Source of the DNA: Chromatiaceae bacterium
Lineage (GTDB): Bacteria; Pseudomonadota; Gammaproteobacteria; Chromatiales; Chromatiaceae
DNA: 64,000 bases
Direction of reading: 5' to 3'
NCBI GenBank assembly: GCA_024235175.1
Contig: JACKMX010000004.1
Coordinates: 62,001-126,000 of the forward strand
In this document: one piece after another, positions 52,720 to 61,994 of the stretch
Position numbering within the stretch: the first letter of the stretch is position 1
Layout of the letters: the number at the start of each line of letters is the position of its first letter
The notes under the pieces: generated by a model
Database searches by the model: none
Told to the model about the DNA's origin: nothing
The model's input: the letters and a program-made list of their open reading frames with translations, nothing else
Translations under genes and position numbers: made by a program

Positions 52720-55133
52720 ACATCCGCAGTAAACTGGTTCTGGTATTCGCGCTGGGTCTGGTGGTTAACCTCTGGATTGGCCTGTACGCGGTAAATGTGC
52801 TGAAAAAAGCGACCAGCCAAATTACCCGGGTGCATTTTGAGTCGTCGAAAATCGTCACCACCAGCCTCACGGCTCAGGTCCACTTCAAGAAACAGGTTCA
52901 GGAGTGGAAAGACATTCTGCTGCGGGCGGACGAGCCTGCCCTCTACGGAAAACACCTCAGACAATTCATTACCGAGGAACAGCAGACGCGCGATCACATC
53001 AATCAGCTGCTGCCTATGCTGGAACAGAACTCTGAAGCCAGCGAGTACGCCAGCCGGTTTCTGGCCGCACATGAACGCCTTGGCACCGAGTACCGCGAGG
53101 CGCTCAAGGAGTTTATACCAGGCACCCAATCGACCATTGTCCAGGTGGACAGGGCGGTGCTTGGCATCGACCGCCAGCCGACCGATCTCCTGGACCATGT
53201 GGTTGAATCGGTGCAACGCTATAAAGAGGCGCAGTTGTCGGCGATCGGCGCCAAAGTTGATCAGACCGAGCAGCGAATCCTGATCCTCACTGTGCTCAGT
53301 ATGAGCGGTGCTGTGCTGCTGCTGCTCTGGTTGATAGACAGATCTGTGGGCCGGCCGATCGCCGCAGCCACCGACATCGCCCTGCGCATAGCCGAGGGAA
53401 AACTCGACAATACGATCAGCGCCAAAGGCCACGATGAAGCCTCCAGCCTGTTGTATGCACTGGATAATATGCAACGCAGCCTGTATGACTACCAACAGGA
53501 TTTACGGCATAGCGAAGCACGCACCCGTCTACTGCTCGACTCTTCGGGCGAGGGAATCTATGGAATCGATCTTGACGGAAACTGCTCTTTCTGCAATCCG
53601 GCTGCGCTGCGTATGCTGGGTTATTCGAATCTGTCCGATCTGATCGGAAAAGGCATTCACGAAATGATCCACCACACCAGGGCAGACGGCACAACACTGC
53701 CGGCAGAGGAGTGCCGGGCGCTGGCAACCTGTCGCGACGGCCGGCCCGAGCATGTGGACAGTGAGCTTTTCTGGCGCAAGGAGGGCAGCAGCTTTCCCGT
53801 CGAATACCGTTCGCATCCGATCCATCATGACGGAATGTTGATCGGCGCAGTTGTCACCTTTGCCGACATCACACGGCGGCGCAAAAATGAACAGGCGCTG
53901 CAGGCAGCTCACTCGGACCTGGCCGAGGAGCGCGCCAGACTGGCCGAGCGTGTTGAGGAGCGTACCCGGGAGCTTCACATGGTCAACCTGGAACTGGCCC
54001 GTACCGCGCGTGCAAAAGACGAATTCCTGGCCACAATGAGCCACGAGCTGCGTACACCGCTCACCTCCATCCTCGGTATCTCCGAGATGCTGGTAGACCA
54101 GCTTTACGGTCCACTGCAGGAGCAGCAGATCAAGGTCATAGATACCATCCATGAAAGCGGCAATCATCTGCTGACACTGATTAACGACATTCTCGATATC
54201 GTTAAGGTGGAGGCAGGAAAGATGGAACTTGCCTGGGATCTGGTGGTGGTGGAGCAGTTGTGCGAGGCCAGCCTGCGTTTGATCGGTCAATCGGCCCGGC
54301 GCAAAAGGCAGAAAGTCAGCTTTAAAATCGCTGCGAATGCAGGTCTGCTTTACTGCGATGCAAGGCGTCTGAAACAGCTGCTGGTCAACCTGTTGGGAAA
54401 TGCAGTGAAATTCACCCCCGAGGATGGATCCATCGATCTGACCGTGACCACGGATAAACGGCGCAAGCAGATCTGTTTCAGCGTTTCGGACACCGGGATA
54501 GGTATACCGCAGGAACTGCAGAAGAAGCTGTTCAAGCCCTTTGTCCAGCTCGACAGCCAGCTAACACGCCGCTACAGCGGCACCGGGCTCGGACTGGCAT
54601 TGGTATACCGGATGGCTGAGCTGCATGGCGGCAGCGTAAGCGTGAAAAGCACCCCTGGTGAAGGCTCGGTATTCAGTGTCCATCTGCCATGGAAACCAAA
54701 ACAGGAGTTGAATGCATCGCCATCCGATGACCAGGAGGAGAGACCCGCGATCCCGGTCACCGGTCTGCCGAGATTGCTGCTGGCGGATGACAACAAGACC
54801 AATGCAGTCATGCTCTCCGGTTATCTGGAGAGTGTCGGTTATCATGTCACCAATGTACATGACGGCGTTGAACTGGTTGCCGCTGCACTGCACCAGCCAC
54901 CTGATATCATCCTGATGGATGTTCAGCTGCCGAATATGGATGGCCTGGAAGCGACCCAGCGGCTGCGCAGCCATAAATCGTTGAAGGAGATCCCGATCAT
55001 AGCACTCACCGCACTGGCCATGCCTGGGGACAGAGAGCGCTGCCTGGAAGCCGGGGTCAGTGATTACATAAGCAAGCCGGTTGGCTTGAAGGAGCTGCAG
55101 CATGTCATTCACTCATGGCTGGAGCGAAATTGA
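52716..55133 (+). CDS. Hybrid sensor histidine kinase (HAMP-PAS-HisKA-HATPase-REC)
   Basis: 805 residues. TM1 is ~7-27 and TM2 ~188-208, enclosing a helical periplasmic sensor domain of ~160 residues. HAMP (~209-262), PAS (~268-388), a coiled coil and HisKA with His443 (ATMSHELRTPLTS) follow. The HATPase has NLLGNAVKFTPEDGS, DTGIGIP and GTGLGLAL, and the receiver has the phospho-accepting Asp735 (ILMDVQLPNMDG). No output domain, so it should signal by phosphorelay. It is translationally coupled to glpK, suggesting a link to glycerol or redox state. Confidence 0.94.
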   Translation: MNIRSKLVLVFALGLVVNLWIGLYAVNVLKKATSQITRVHFESSKIVTTSLTAQVHFKKQVQEWKDILLRADEPALYGKHLRQFITEEQQTRDHINQLLPMLEQNSEASEYASRFLAAHERLGTEYREALKEFIPGTQSTIVQVDRAVLGIDRQPTDLLDHVVESVQRYKEAQLSAIGAKVDQTEQRILILTVLSMSGAVLLLLWLIDRSVGRPIAAATDIALRIAEGKLDNTISAKGHDEASSLLYALDNMQRSLYDYQQDLRHSEARTRLLLDSSGEGIYGIDLDGNCSFCNPAALRMLGYSNLSDLIGKGIHEMIHHTRADGTTLPAEECRALATCRDGRPEHVDSELFWRKEGSSFPVEYRSHPIHHDGMLIGAVVTFADITRRRKNEQALQAAHSDLAEERARLAERVEERTRELHMVNLELARTARAKDEFLATMSHELRTPLTSILGISEMLVDQLYGPLQEQQIKVIDTIHESGNHLLTLINDILDIVKVEAGKMELAWDLVVVEQLCEASLRLIGQSARRKRQKVSFKIAANAGLLYCDARRLKQLLVNLLGNAVKFTPEDGSIDLTVTTDKRRKQICFSVSDTGIGIPQELQKKLFKPFVQLDSQLTRRYSGTGLGLALVYRMAELHGGSVSVKSTPGEGSVFSVHLPWKPKQELNASPSDDQEERPAIPVTGLPRLLLADDNKTNAVMLSGYLESVGYHVTNVHDGVELVAAALHQPPDIILMDVQLPNMDGLEATQRLRSHKSLKEIPIIALTALAMPGDRERCLEAGVSDYISKPVGLKELQHVIHSWLERN

Positions 55134-55160
55134 AAACCCGGCTCCGGGAACAGACTCGGA

Positions 55161-55487
55161 TCACTCTTCAGCAAACAGATCGGGCAGTGTGGATTTTCCG
55201 CTTGGCCGGTAGGAACCCGCCTTGATCAGCGGCCAGGCCTTGCTGTAGGGCATGACCGATTCATGCTTCGCTCGCCAGTGTGCATCAATGCCATCCCAGC
55301 CGTTGCCGCGGAACCGGTAACCACACTCGGGGCATATGCACTGCTCCTCCCGCCCCAGCACTCTGGACACCGAACGTTCGATCTGCAGCGCCGACCGCCC
55401 CTCCTCCGTAGCCGTACCCGCGATCCGGAGGATTTTGCGCGCGTGTATCAGAATACGTTCCAGCTCGCGCTTCATTTCATTGATCAT
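55161..55487 (-). CDS. Small zinc-finger-like hypothetical protein
   Basis: 108 residues. An N-terminal helix (MKRELERILIHARKILRIAG) precedes a C2H2-type knuckle CPECGYRFRGNGWDGIDAHW ending RAKH (residues ~52-75). The C-terminus has WPLIKAGSYRPS. Single-gene unit facing the kinase gene. I do not recognise a named family; a nucleic-acid-binding role is possible. Confidence 0.75.
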   Translation of the reverse strand: MINEMKRELERILIHARKILRIAGTATEEGRSALQIERSVSRVLGREEQCICPECGYRFRGNGWDGIDAHWRAKHESVMPYSKAWPLIKAGSYRPSGKSTLPDLFAEE

Positions 55488-55812
55488 GGTTCCACCCCAA
55501 ATGACTGTTGCGAATTAACATAACCCACCAACAGACCGAATTACAAAAATCACCTCTGCATCGGAATTACTCATAGCCTATGGGCTATAAAAAGAGCGTG
55601 CCGGTTTAGTGAAAGAACAAAGCGACAACAGGAAATAAGGGCCGAGGGCCGAGGAACAAAAGGAGCTGAGATCGGCTTTACCCAGGCCCTTGGCCCTCAT
55701 CTGAAACTACCGTCTATCCATATGTGTTCCCCATGAACCTGGCGGGTAGTTACTTCAATTTTTAAAGCGGTATTTCGTTGGCCCTTTTCATGACTGCTGT
55801 TAATATCCCCGC
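55488..55812. other. Intergenic region with dispersed repeat copy 1
   Basis: 325 bases. The main content is a repeat unit (~55569-55706) described separately. The remainder holds the promoter of the VanZ gene, with no other gene seen. Confidence 0.5.
55569..55706. repeat. Dispersed intergenic repeat, copy 1
   Basis: It begins ACTCATAGCCTATGGGCTATAA (inverted ATAGCC/GGCTAT), then ~45 unlike bases, then AGGGCCGAGGGCC facing GGCCCTTGGCCCTCAT at the other end. Copy 2 at 62590-62718 has the same order and spacing. It carries no gene. Confidence 0.65.
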
Positions 55813-56178
55813 ATGACCCGCACCAAGCGACGAATTATCGAATACTGCGATTGGTTTGCGCTCACATGGAGTGCAATCATCGGCTATCTGTCGCTCTCCC
55901 CGCTCTCCGCCCTGCCGGAAATCGCAGCCAGCGATAAACTGGAACACTTCGCCGCTTATGCTGTACTCGGTTTTCTCGGCGTTATTCTTCGCAGGTCGAA
56001 GCGGGACACTTTCTGGGTGCTTTTCGCGATTGTTGTCTATGGCGGCCTCATCGAGACGATCCAACCCTACGTCAACCGCTTTACGGAGTTGGGGGATTTT
56101 ATTGCCAACACCTGCGGCGCTCTGTTTGGCGCATCGCTCGTCTTGATTTCAAGCCGTGTCAACACCTGGCGGGAGTAA
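55813..56178 (+). CDS. VanZ-family membrane protein
   Basis: 121 residues with about four membrane helices and the VanZ motif DKLEHFAAYAVLGFLG (residues ~41-56), then IETIQPYVNRFTELGDFIANT. VanZ-like proteins are of unknown function in most bacteria. It is 3 bases before the phosphorylase gene, so the two form a unit. Confidence 0.88.
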   Translation: MTRTKRRIIEYCDWFALTWSAIIGYLSLSPLSALPEIAASDKLEHFAAYAVLGFLGVILRRSKRDTFWVLFAIVVYGGLIETIQPYVNRFTELGDFIANTCGALFGASLVLISSRVNTWRE

Positions 56179-56181
56179 CCG

Positions 56182-56772
56182 GTGAAAGCTCCGTCCCGTC
56201 AGATCAGATTCGTGGTGGCCCTGCCTTCTGAAGCTAAACCCATCAACCACTATTTCAAACTGATTCGGGACAATAATGCGGCCCCTTTCTCTCTCTATCG
56301 CAACCACGGAGTGGCGCTTGTCATTAGCGGTATTGGGAGCGAGTTTTCGGAACAGGCCACACGCTGGCTGTCTAAGTTGCTGCCCGAACCGGCCGTCTGG
56401 ATCAACGCCGGTATTGCAGGGCACTCGCATCTTCCGATCGGTGAGGCGTTGCTTGCATCTGAAATCCTGCAACAGTCCAGCGGTAAAAGGTGGCGGACCA
56501 TCCTGCCTACCCCACAGCCCTGCGGCAGCGCTCCGCTCATCACCTGCATTCAACCGGAAACCGCATATCCGCACAGCGCACTCTATGACATGGAGGCCGC
56601 GGGCTTTTACACAGCTGCCAGTGCGGTGGCACCACCACATCGGATCCACTGCTTCAAGATCGTTTCCGATAATCCACAGTGCCCGGTGCACAGCATCAAC
56701 CGGGAGCTGATCACGCAACTGATGAATGACCAGCTCCACCTGCTGGAGCATCTATCCAATACCCGGATCTGA
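56182..56772 (+). CDS. Nucleoside phosphorylase-like protein
   Basis: 196 residues, shorter than typical phosphorylases. It shows VVALPSEAKPI at the N-terminus, the phosphate-site-like INAGIAGHSHLPIGEA, and the ribose-binding YDMEAAGFYTAA with KIVSDNP near the end, the pattern of the MTA/SAH nucleosidase and PNP superfamily. The substrate cannot be told. It lies between the VanZ and SDR genes in one direction. Confidence 0.8.
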   Translation: MKAPSRQIRFVVALPSEAKPINHYFKLIRDNNAAPFSLYRNHGVALVISGIGSEFSEQATRWLSKLLPEPAVWINAGIAGHSHLPIGEALLASEILQQSSGKRWRTILPTPQPCGSAPLITCIQPETAYPHSALYDMEAAGFYTAASAVAPPHRIHCFKIVSDNPQCPVHSINRELITQLMNDQLHLLEHLSNTRI

Positions 56773-56800
56773 ATAGCGCAATCAGCAGAGGCCGCGATTC

Positions 56801-57547
56801 ATGAGTGCAGAACAGTCCAAAAGAACCTACCTGATATCCGGGGCCAGCCGCGGCATCGGACGGAGCATCAGCGAACGCCTGCTTGCGGAAGGCTGCCGGG
56901 TGATTGGATTGGCGCGCCGCTTTGACTCCCTGTTCACCGCTCATCCCCATTTCGAGCCGGTAGCCATCGACCTCTCACAGCTGGATGCACTGCCACAGCG
57001 ACTTTCGGCACTAAGCCGGCAGTTAACGGCTCTGGATGGTGTTATCTGCAGTGCCGGTTATGGCAGATTCGGTTCCCTTGAGCAGTTTTCAGCAATGCAG
57101 ATTCGCGCACTGGTCGATCTCAATCTCACCAGCCAGATACTGCTCTCCCGCGAGTTTCTGCCGCACCTTAAAAGGCAGAAACAGGGTGATCTGATCTTCA
57201 TCGGATCGGAAGCGGCACTCTCAGGGGGCAGAAACGGAGCTGCCTATTGCGCCAGCAAATTTGGACTGCGTGGCTTTGCGCAATCGTTACGCGAAGAGTG
57301 TGCTGCAAGCGGCGTGCGGGTGGGAATCATAAATCCTGGAATGGTGGCAACGGAGTTCTTTGATGATCTGGATTTCCGTCCCGGAAAGTCGCCTGATCAA
57401 CATCTGACACCGGGTGACGTTGCCGATGCGGTATCTCTCATGCTGAACACCCGGCAGGGCACCGTAATCGACGAGATTAATCTCTCTCCGCAGAAACGGG
57501 TTATCGAATTTGGAAAACCAAATATAGGTCCGAGGACCGAGGGCTAA
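56801..57547 (+). CDS. Short-chain dehydrogenase/reductase
   Basis: 248 residues, Rossmann fold. The NAD(P)-binding motif is SGASRGIGRSI (~13-23), with SAGYG in the middle and the catalytic YCASK (Tyr ~153, Lys ~157) preceded by a Ser in IGSEAALSGG. Complete classical SDR. The substrate is unknown. It starts 28 bases after the phosphorylase stop. Confidence 0.92.
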   Translation: MSAEQSKRTYLISGASRGIGRSISERLLAEGCRVIGLARRFDSLFTAHPHFEPVAIDLSQLDALPQRLSALSRQLTALDGVICSAGYGRFGSLEQFSAMQIRALVDLNLTSQILLSREFLPHLKRQKQGDLIFIGSEAALSGGRNGAAYCASKFGLRGFAQSLREECAASGVRVGIINPGMVATEFFDDLDFRPGKSPDQHLTPGDVADAVSLMLNTRQGTVIDEINLSPQKRVIEFGKPNIGPRTEG

Positions 57548-57890
57548 GGGCCAAGGAAAAAACTACTTTTTTACCCCTGAGTTTCAGCTGCAGCTCCTTA
57601 TGATGACATTATTCGGTAATATCTTTCGCAGAACCGCTAGGGACACAGTGAAAATAAATTAAAGCCAGCCACAACTTTGATGTTCGGATTTGCTGACACA
57701 AAAAATCTGCACGAAATCACTTTTTGATCTCTGCGTACTTTGCGCCTTTACGGGAGAGTTATTTAAAGAGCTCCCAAATGTGAAGATAAATGATCTTGAG
57801 CGGTAGTCAGGAAAAAACAAGATTTTTGTCGACCTATTCCCAGCCCTCTGCCCTCTGCCCTCTGCCCTTGGCCCTTGGCCCTTAGCCCTG
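57533..57890. repeat. Third, interrupted repeat of the GGGCCAAGG class, with heptad tandem
   Basis: GAGGACCGAGGGCTAAGGGCC at 57533-57560 faces, ~290 bases later, a tandem array of CCCTCTG (three units) and CCCTTGG/CCCTTAG units (57842-57889). Ends like these bound the dispersed repeats at 55.6 and 62.6 kb. The core between, including a CTCTGCGTACTTTGCGCCTTT stretch, is unlike them. No gene is seen in 57548-57881. Confidence 0.5.
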
Positions 57891-58427
57891 TTTTTTCTGT
57901 AAGATCGAAGCGATAAATTCCGCTATTGCCTCCGGATCATTGATATCCAGCAGCGGCAGGCTGGTATCGTATGCAGACGGATCGTCGCTGGCGATGGCGA
58001 TGACACTTTGATCTTCCGGATAAATGAGCGGCTTGCCCAATTGCGGCCGATGCAGCTCAATCTTGGGAAACGCCTCGTGCCTGAACCCTTCCACAATGAT
58101 CAGATCCAAAACCGACTGATCCATTCTGTTCAACATCTCCTGCAGTACAGGCTCGCCGCTGTCTTCGGTGTCGACCATCAGCGCCCATCGTCTTCCTGAA
58201 GCAACCAGCATTTCCGCAGCTCCGGCCTTGCGCAATTCATAGCTGTCTTTTCCGGGCTTATCGACTTCGAACCGGTGATGAGTATGCTTTATCACTCCCA
58301 CGCGCAGCCCCCGGGATTTCAGTAGCGGCAGCAGTTTTATCAACAGCGTGGTTTTTCCGGTTCCACTGTATGCGCAGAATCCAATGACCGGCACCATTGA
58401 ATTCAGGGTTGAGCTTTTTATTTCCAC
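57882..58427 (-). CDS. mobB: Molybdopterin-guanine dinucleotide biosynthesis adaptor MobB
   Basis: 181 residues. P-loop GFCAYSGTGKTTL (~16-28), IKHTHHRFEVDKPGKDSYEL and LDLIIVEGFRHEAFPKIELH, all typical of MobB. It is a GTP-binding helper of MobA in molybdenum cofactor maturation for DMSO-reductase-family enzymes. Single gene. The C-terminal region overlaps the tandem repeat by a few bases at its stop. Confidence 0.93.
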   Translation of the reverse strand: MEIKSSTLNSMVPVIGFCAYSGTGKTTLLIKLLPLLKSRGLRVGVIKHTHHRFEVDKPGKDSYELRKAGAAEMLVASGRRWALMVDTEDSGEPVLQEMLNRMDQSVLDLIIVEGFRHEAFPKIELHRPQLGKPLIYPEDQSVIAIASDDPSAYDTSLPLLDINDPEAIAEFIASILQKKQG

Positions 58428-58798
58428 AGATGATTCCGTATTGATGGGATTTTCAAACGCCTCGGATTTTACATTGATTCGGGATATTAATCAGGCGCAT
58501 CAGGTATGCATGATTTTACTGGTATTCCACTGCCAACTGTTCTAACGTGTTGGCTGCTCACGCCTATGGATACTGAGTGTTGAAATCACCACACTGAATA
58601 GAATGATTTATGCAATCGGACAAAGGATTTAAGCAGAGTTTCTCCCCCTTTGAAAATCCTTAAAGTTGAGAATGCCGCCATTCAATAAAACATAACTGCG
58701 GCGTTGCTGAGCAAATACTACGGACAAACTGTTGTTGTCCGGCCATATAACAATAACTTCAGGCAACTGCACATTAATAATAATCAGGAGGTACCTTT
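58428..58798. promoter_or_regulatory. Upstream region of phosphoribulokinase gene
   Basis: 371 bases between mobB and prk (divergent). The only firm element is the AGGAGG ribosome site 7 bases before the prk ATG. T-rich and A-rich patches near 58480-58680 could hold promoters for both genes. No confident CbbR site or other gene was seen. Confidence 0.45.
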
Positions 58799-59692
58799 AT
58801 GAGTGAAAACAGGCATTATCCGGTGATCGCCGTGACCGGCTCTTCGGGGGCTGGAACCAGCAGCGTCAAGGAGGCTTTCGGGCACGTTTTCTACCGAGAA
58901 AAAATCAAGGCAATTCTGGTCGAAGGTGACAGCTTCCATCGCTACAACAGAGCAGAGATGAAACTCGCGGTCGCGGAGGCCCGCAGCCAGGGCAAAACAC
59001 TGAGCCACTTCGGGCGGGAGGCCAACCTGTTCGATGAACTGGCGGATCTGTTTCGCACCTACCGGAAAACCGGCGGCGGAAAGCGAAGATACTATCTTCA
59101 TTCCGACAGCGAAGCAGAACCCTGGGGGCAAAAAGCAGGTGAATTCACGCCTTGGGAGGAGATCACTGAGAAATCCGATCTGCTGATGTACGAGGGATTA
59201 CACGGGGGGGTTCCCGAAGTGGTTCCCTATGTGGATCTGCTGATCGGTGTTGTCCCCATCATAAATCTTGAGTGGATCCAGAAGATCCATCGTGACAGCA
59301 GCGAAAGGGGCTATACTCCTGAAGATGTCGTTAAAACCATCAAGGAGAGGATGGACGACTACATAGATTGCATTACCCCTCAGTTTTCCCTTACCGATAT
59401 CAACTTTCAGAGAATTCCAACGGTCGACACCTCCAATCCATTCATCGCCAGGGATGTACCTTCCCCGGATGAGAGCCTGATCGTAATACGCATAAAAAAA
59501 CGGTTGATCAAAAAATACGACATTGATCTGACTTTTCTGAAAAACATGATAGAGCACTCATTCATTTCGCGCCGCAATACATTGGTGGTACCGGGGCCGA
59601 AAATGTCGCTGGCAATGGAGATACTGATAACACCGATTATCGAAGATCTGGTTCTGCAGAGAAACAAGAAGTCGGAAAATATGCGGGCGTAA
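58799..59692 (+). CDS. prk: Phosphoribulokinase (Calvin cycle)
   Basis: 297 residues, the short proteobacterial class I enzyme. The P-loop is GSSGAGTSS (~14-22), with the substrate segment EGDSFHRYNRAEM (~42-54), and the Walker-B-like LLMYEGLHGG (~128-137). It makes ribulose-1,5-bisphosphate from ribulose-5-phosphate and ATP for Rubisco. It shows that the host fixes CO2. AGGAGG ribosome site. No other Calvin gene is next to it. Confidence 0.96.
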   Translation: MSENRHYPVIAVTGSSGAGTSSVKEAFGHVFYREKIKAILVEGDSFHRYNRAEMKLAVAEARSQGKTLSHFGREANLFDELADLFRTYRKTGGGKRRYYLHSDSEAEPWGQKAGEFTPWEEITEKSDLLMYEGLHGGVPEVVPYVDLLIGVVPIINLEWIQKIHRDSSERGYTPEDVVKTIKERMDDYIDCITPQFSLTDINFQRIPTVDTSNPFIARDVPSPDESLIVIRIKKRLIKKYDIDLTFLKNMIEHSFISRRNTLVVPGPKMSLAMEILITPIIEDLVLQRNKKSENMRA

Positions 59693-59754
59693 AGGCAAGC
59701 GGGAAGGCGTGTGCAGTGCATAAATGCATACGCCTTCCGCTTAAAAACAGAGAC

Positions 59755-60522
59755 TCAGTTACCCAGCGTGCCAAACACCTTTTTGAGCAGGTCGGTGCTG
59801 CGCGCCAATGGGTTTTGGCGAATCTGTTTCTCCTCTGCAGCCAGTTTCAGGAACAAACCATCAAGCGTCTTATCCGTGACATATTTGTCCAGATCAAGGC
59901 TGCTGCCATCGACCAGTCCGCCCATGACACCTGCCTTGCCAACCATATTTTTATATGCGGAAGTCACTCCTGCTTTCTCGGTAGCCTGTTTTACAATCGG
60001 GGATATCGCCTGGGCAAGTCTCTCTCCACTGTTTTCACGAAAATATTGTGTGGCTGAATCATCCGCTCCCTGCAGAATTCCCTGCGCATCCTTAAGTGTC
60101 ATGTTTTTTATCGTGTCACCAAAAATCGAAGCCGCTTCAGGCACCGCCCGCTCTGCCGCATGATTCATCGTCGCAATGAACTCATCGGCCAGTTTACCCT
60201 GACCCACGAGCCGCAATCCGCTCTCCACCTTCTGCAGCATGCCAGGCAGCGGAATCTTCACCGTACTGTCGTTTAGAAAACCACCGTCTTTCCCAAGCAG
60301 ATTTATCGCACGCCTCACACCGACGCTCAGAGCCTCTTTCAGTCCACTTGTCATCTCCTGCTGGGAGAGCGATGTGGCCGTTGCCCCGGTAGTTGTGCCG
60401 GAGCCCTTGTTTAGCACGTCACCAAGTGGCTTCAGGTAATCCTGCAATCCGGCATTCACTCCCTGGATGGAGAAAATCAACCCGGCAACCACTCCTGCAG
60501 CAACTCCAGACCTTTTCAGCAT
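59755..60522 (-). CDS. DUF4197-family exported protein
   Basis: 255 residues with a signal peptide (SGVAAGVVAGLIFSIQGVNA) and the DUF4197 pattern: ALSVGVRRAINLLGKDGGFL, then VKIPLPGMLQKVE and AYKNMVGKAG. Helical periplasmic or lipoprotein-like family of unknown function. Convergent with prk; single gene. Confidence 0.9.
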   Translation of the reverse strand: MLKRSGVAAGVVAGLIFSIQGVNAGLQDYLKPLGDVLNKGSGTTTGATATSLSQQEMTSGLKEALSVGVRRAINLLGKDGGFLNDSTVKIPLPGMLQKVESGLRLVGQGKLADEFIATMNHAAERAVPEAASIFGDTIKNMTLKDAQGILQGADDSATQYFRENSGERLAQAISPIVKQATEKAGVTSAYKNMVGKAGVMGGLVDGSSLDLDKYVTDKTLDGLFLKLAAEEKQIRQNPLARSTDLLKKVFGTLGN

Positions 60523-60682
60523 TGCTCTCTCCCTTCGACTGTTTTAACAATACTCATGATGAGTGGGAAAATTATAGCTCAAGGGAGCAGCAAAAGATCG
60601 GTGGTTCCTACTCGCCCGGTTCATGGTGAATCCATTTGGATAGATCGGTGGTTTCACATGAGGGCCCAGGCCGAATTCGTTT

Positions 60683-61471
60683 TCATTGACTGATAAGAAC
60701 AGAACGGCCGTTGATCTTCTGTACAGGGCGACTGTTTTTACCCATGATCCGCAACAGCCTGTCAATCAGATGTCCGGGAACCTCCACGGGTTTCTGCAGT
60801 ACGAACCAGGTGACATTCTCACTGCAGGGAGGATCGGTCAGGGATCCGTTATAACGAAAATAATCGCGCATGGTGGGAAGAAAAAAGACCGGATTCACTC
60901 CAACTTGCCTGTAATGGCGGCCCGTTCCCTTCCCGGCCGGAAGATACTCCCATATCCGCTCCAGCATGGCGTTGTGCCGGATACCGGCGGTTACGGGGAT
61001 TGCCAGCATCACAGTGTTACCGGCGCTGTCCAGATGCAGCAACTGAATCTCCATATCCGCGTGTCGGCCATCAACAGTATGTTCACTCGGCGTACGAAAT
61101 CCCAGCTCTTTCAGTTGATACTGCCTGGCCCCAATATGGAGATAACTACCCGGAGTGAAGTCCATACGGATGGTGAACCCATCATTACGGATTTTCAGCG
61201 GAGTGGTGCGGTAGTGAAACCTGAGCGGCGGTAATCTGCTCTGGTGTAACGGCACCAGATCTATGGGGGACTGCGCACGGCCATCTTCACACAATGTAAA
61301 TGCCGGTGACAGGCTTCCCCAATTGTCCGGTCCTTTCTCACCCCGGTAACTCCAGTCGGTTATCCTGGTGCTTTCATAAGCGCTGCCCTGCAGGTCGATG
61401 GCACGGCCATGAGCACTCAGCGGAAGCACCATCAGGAGGATCAACCAGATCGGGACTCTGTTGCATTCCAT
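60683..61471 (-). CDS. Alpha-carbonic-anhydrase homologue without zinc ligands
   Basis: 262 residues with a signal peptide (IWLILLMVLPLSAHGRA). The alpha-CA fold is clear: GPDNWGSLSPAF, AQSPIDLVP, RTPSEHTVDG and the late NGSLTDPPCSENVTWFVL. The three zinc histidines are replaced: the usual QFHFH reads ELGFR (Gly124, Arg126) and the usual ELHLVH reads EIQLLH (Gln143). Hydration of CO2 by the normal mechanism is therefore not expected. Eukaryotic CA-related proteins show the same loss. A binding or structural role is possible. Confidence 0.88.
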   Translation of the reverse strand: MECNRVPIWLILLMVLPLSAHGRAIDLQGSAYESTRITDWSYRGEKGPDNWGSLSPAFTLCEDGRAQSPIDLVPLHQSRLPPLRFHYRTTPLKIRNDGFTIRMDFTPGSYLHIGARQYQLKELGFRTPSEHTVDGRHADMEIQLLHLDSAGNTVMLAIPVTAGIRHNAMLERIWEYLPAGKGTGRHYRQVGVNPVFFLPTMRDYFRYNGSLTDPPCSENVTWFVLQKPVEVPGHLIDRLLRIMGKNSRPVQKINGRSVLISQ

Positions 61472-61994
61472 AGCCTATTCCCCATTTGATCGCTGCTGTT
61501 TCGGTTGCATGGATTTGCTTACCCATACGATTAAGCAGCCAAGCTTAATGAGAAATCGGATAGACGACAATCCTGAAAATGTCGCTATCGGCTTTTGCCT
61601 GGGAATTGTTTTTTCCACCGCCCAGGCAAAGATCCGGGAGATGGGGATTAGCCCGCATCCGTCACCAGGATCCGGAATTTTGGGGCGATTTGGCAAAGCA
61701 GGTTGAGCGATCGTCCGCCAAACCATAGCCGTAGCTATGGTTTAAGGAAGATCGCTCAAGATGCGCAGCCAAATCGTTCCAAAAACCGGATAGAACAGAG
61801 TGTAAATTCACCAGCACAAGTAAAATGAACGTAATTTGCTGTTTTATATATATTATTAACATATCTTCGGTTCGCCTGGTGATGGATGCGGGTTAGTGGC
61901 GGTTGGCGGATCCCCTGTCGGGATCTGACCTACTCGGGCTATCGGCTTCTATCGGAGACCGGTTGGGGAGAGACAAAAAGGGGGATATTTGATC
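61472..61994. other. Intergenic region with a long palindrome
   Basis: 523 bases between the DUF2802 gene and the carbonic-anhydrase homologue. The centre is a ~120-base palindromic element (61671-61790). The rest has no convincing reading frame. Confidence 0.5.
61671..61790. repeat. 120-base multi-tier palindrome
   Basis: Nested inverted arms: AAACCATAGC/GCTATGGTTT (61720-61729, 61734-61743) around CGTA, TTGAGCGATC/GATCGCTCAA (61703-61712, 61750-61759), CGATTTGGC/GCCAAATCG (61686-61694, 61768-61776), and TCCGG/CCGGA at the ends. It is a cruciform-capable REP/BIME-type or miniature mobile element. Confidence 0.8.

Noticed and set aside
57842..57889. Tandem CCCTCTG/CCCTTGG units considered as a CRISPR array
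   Set aside because: Units are contiguous heptads without spacers; no cas genes in the window.
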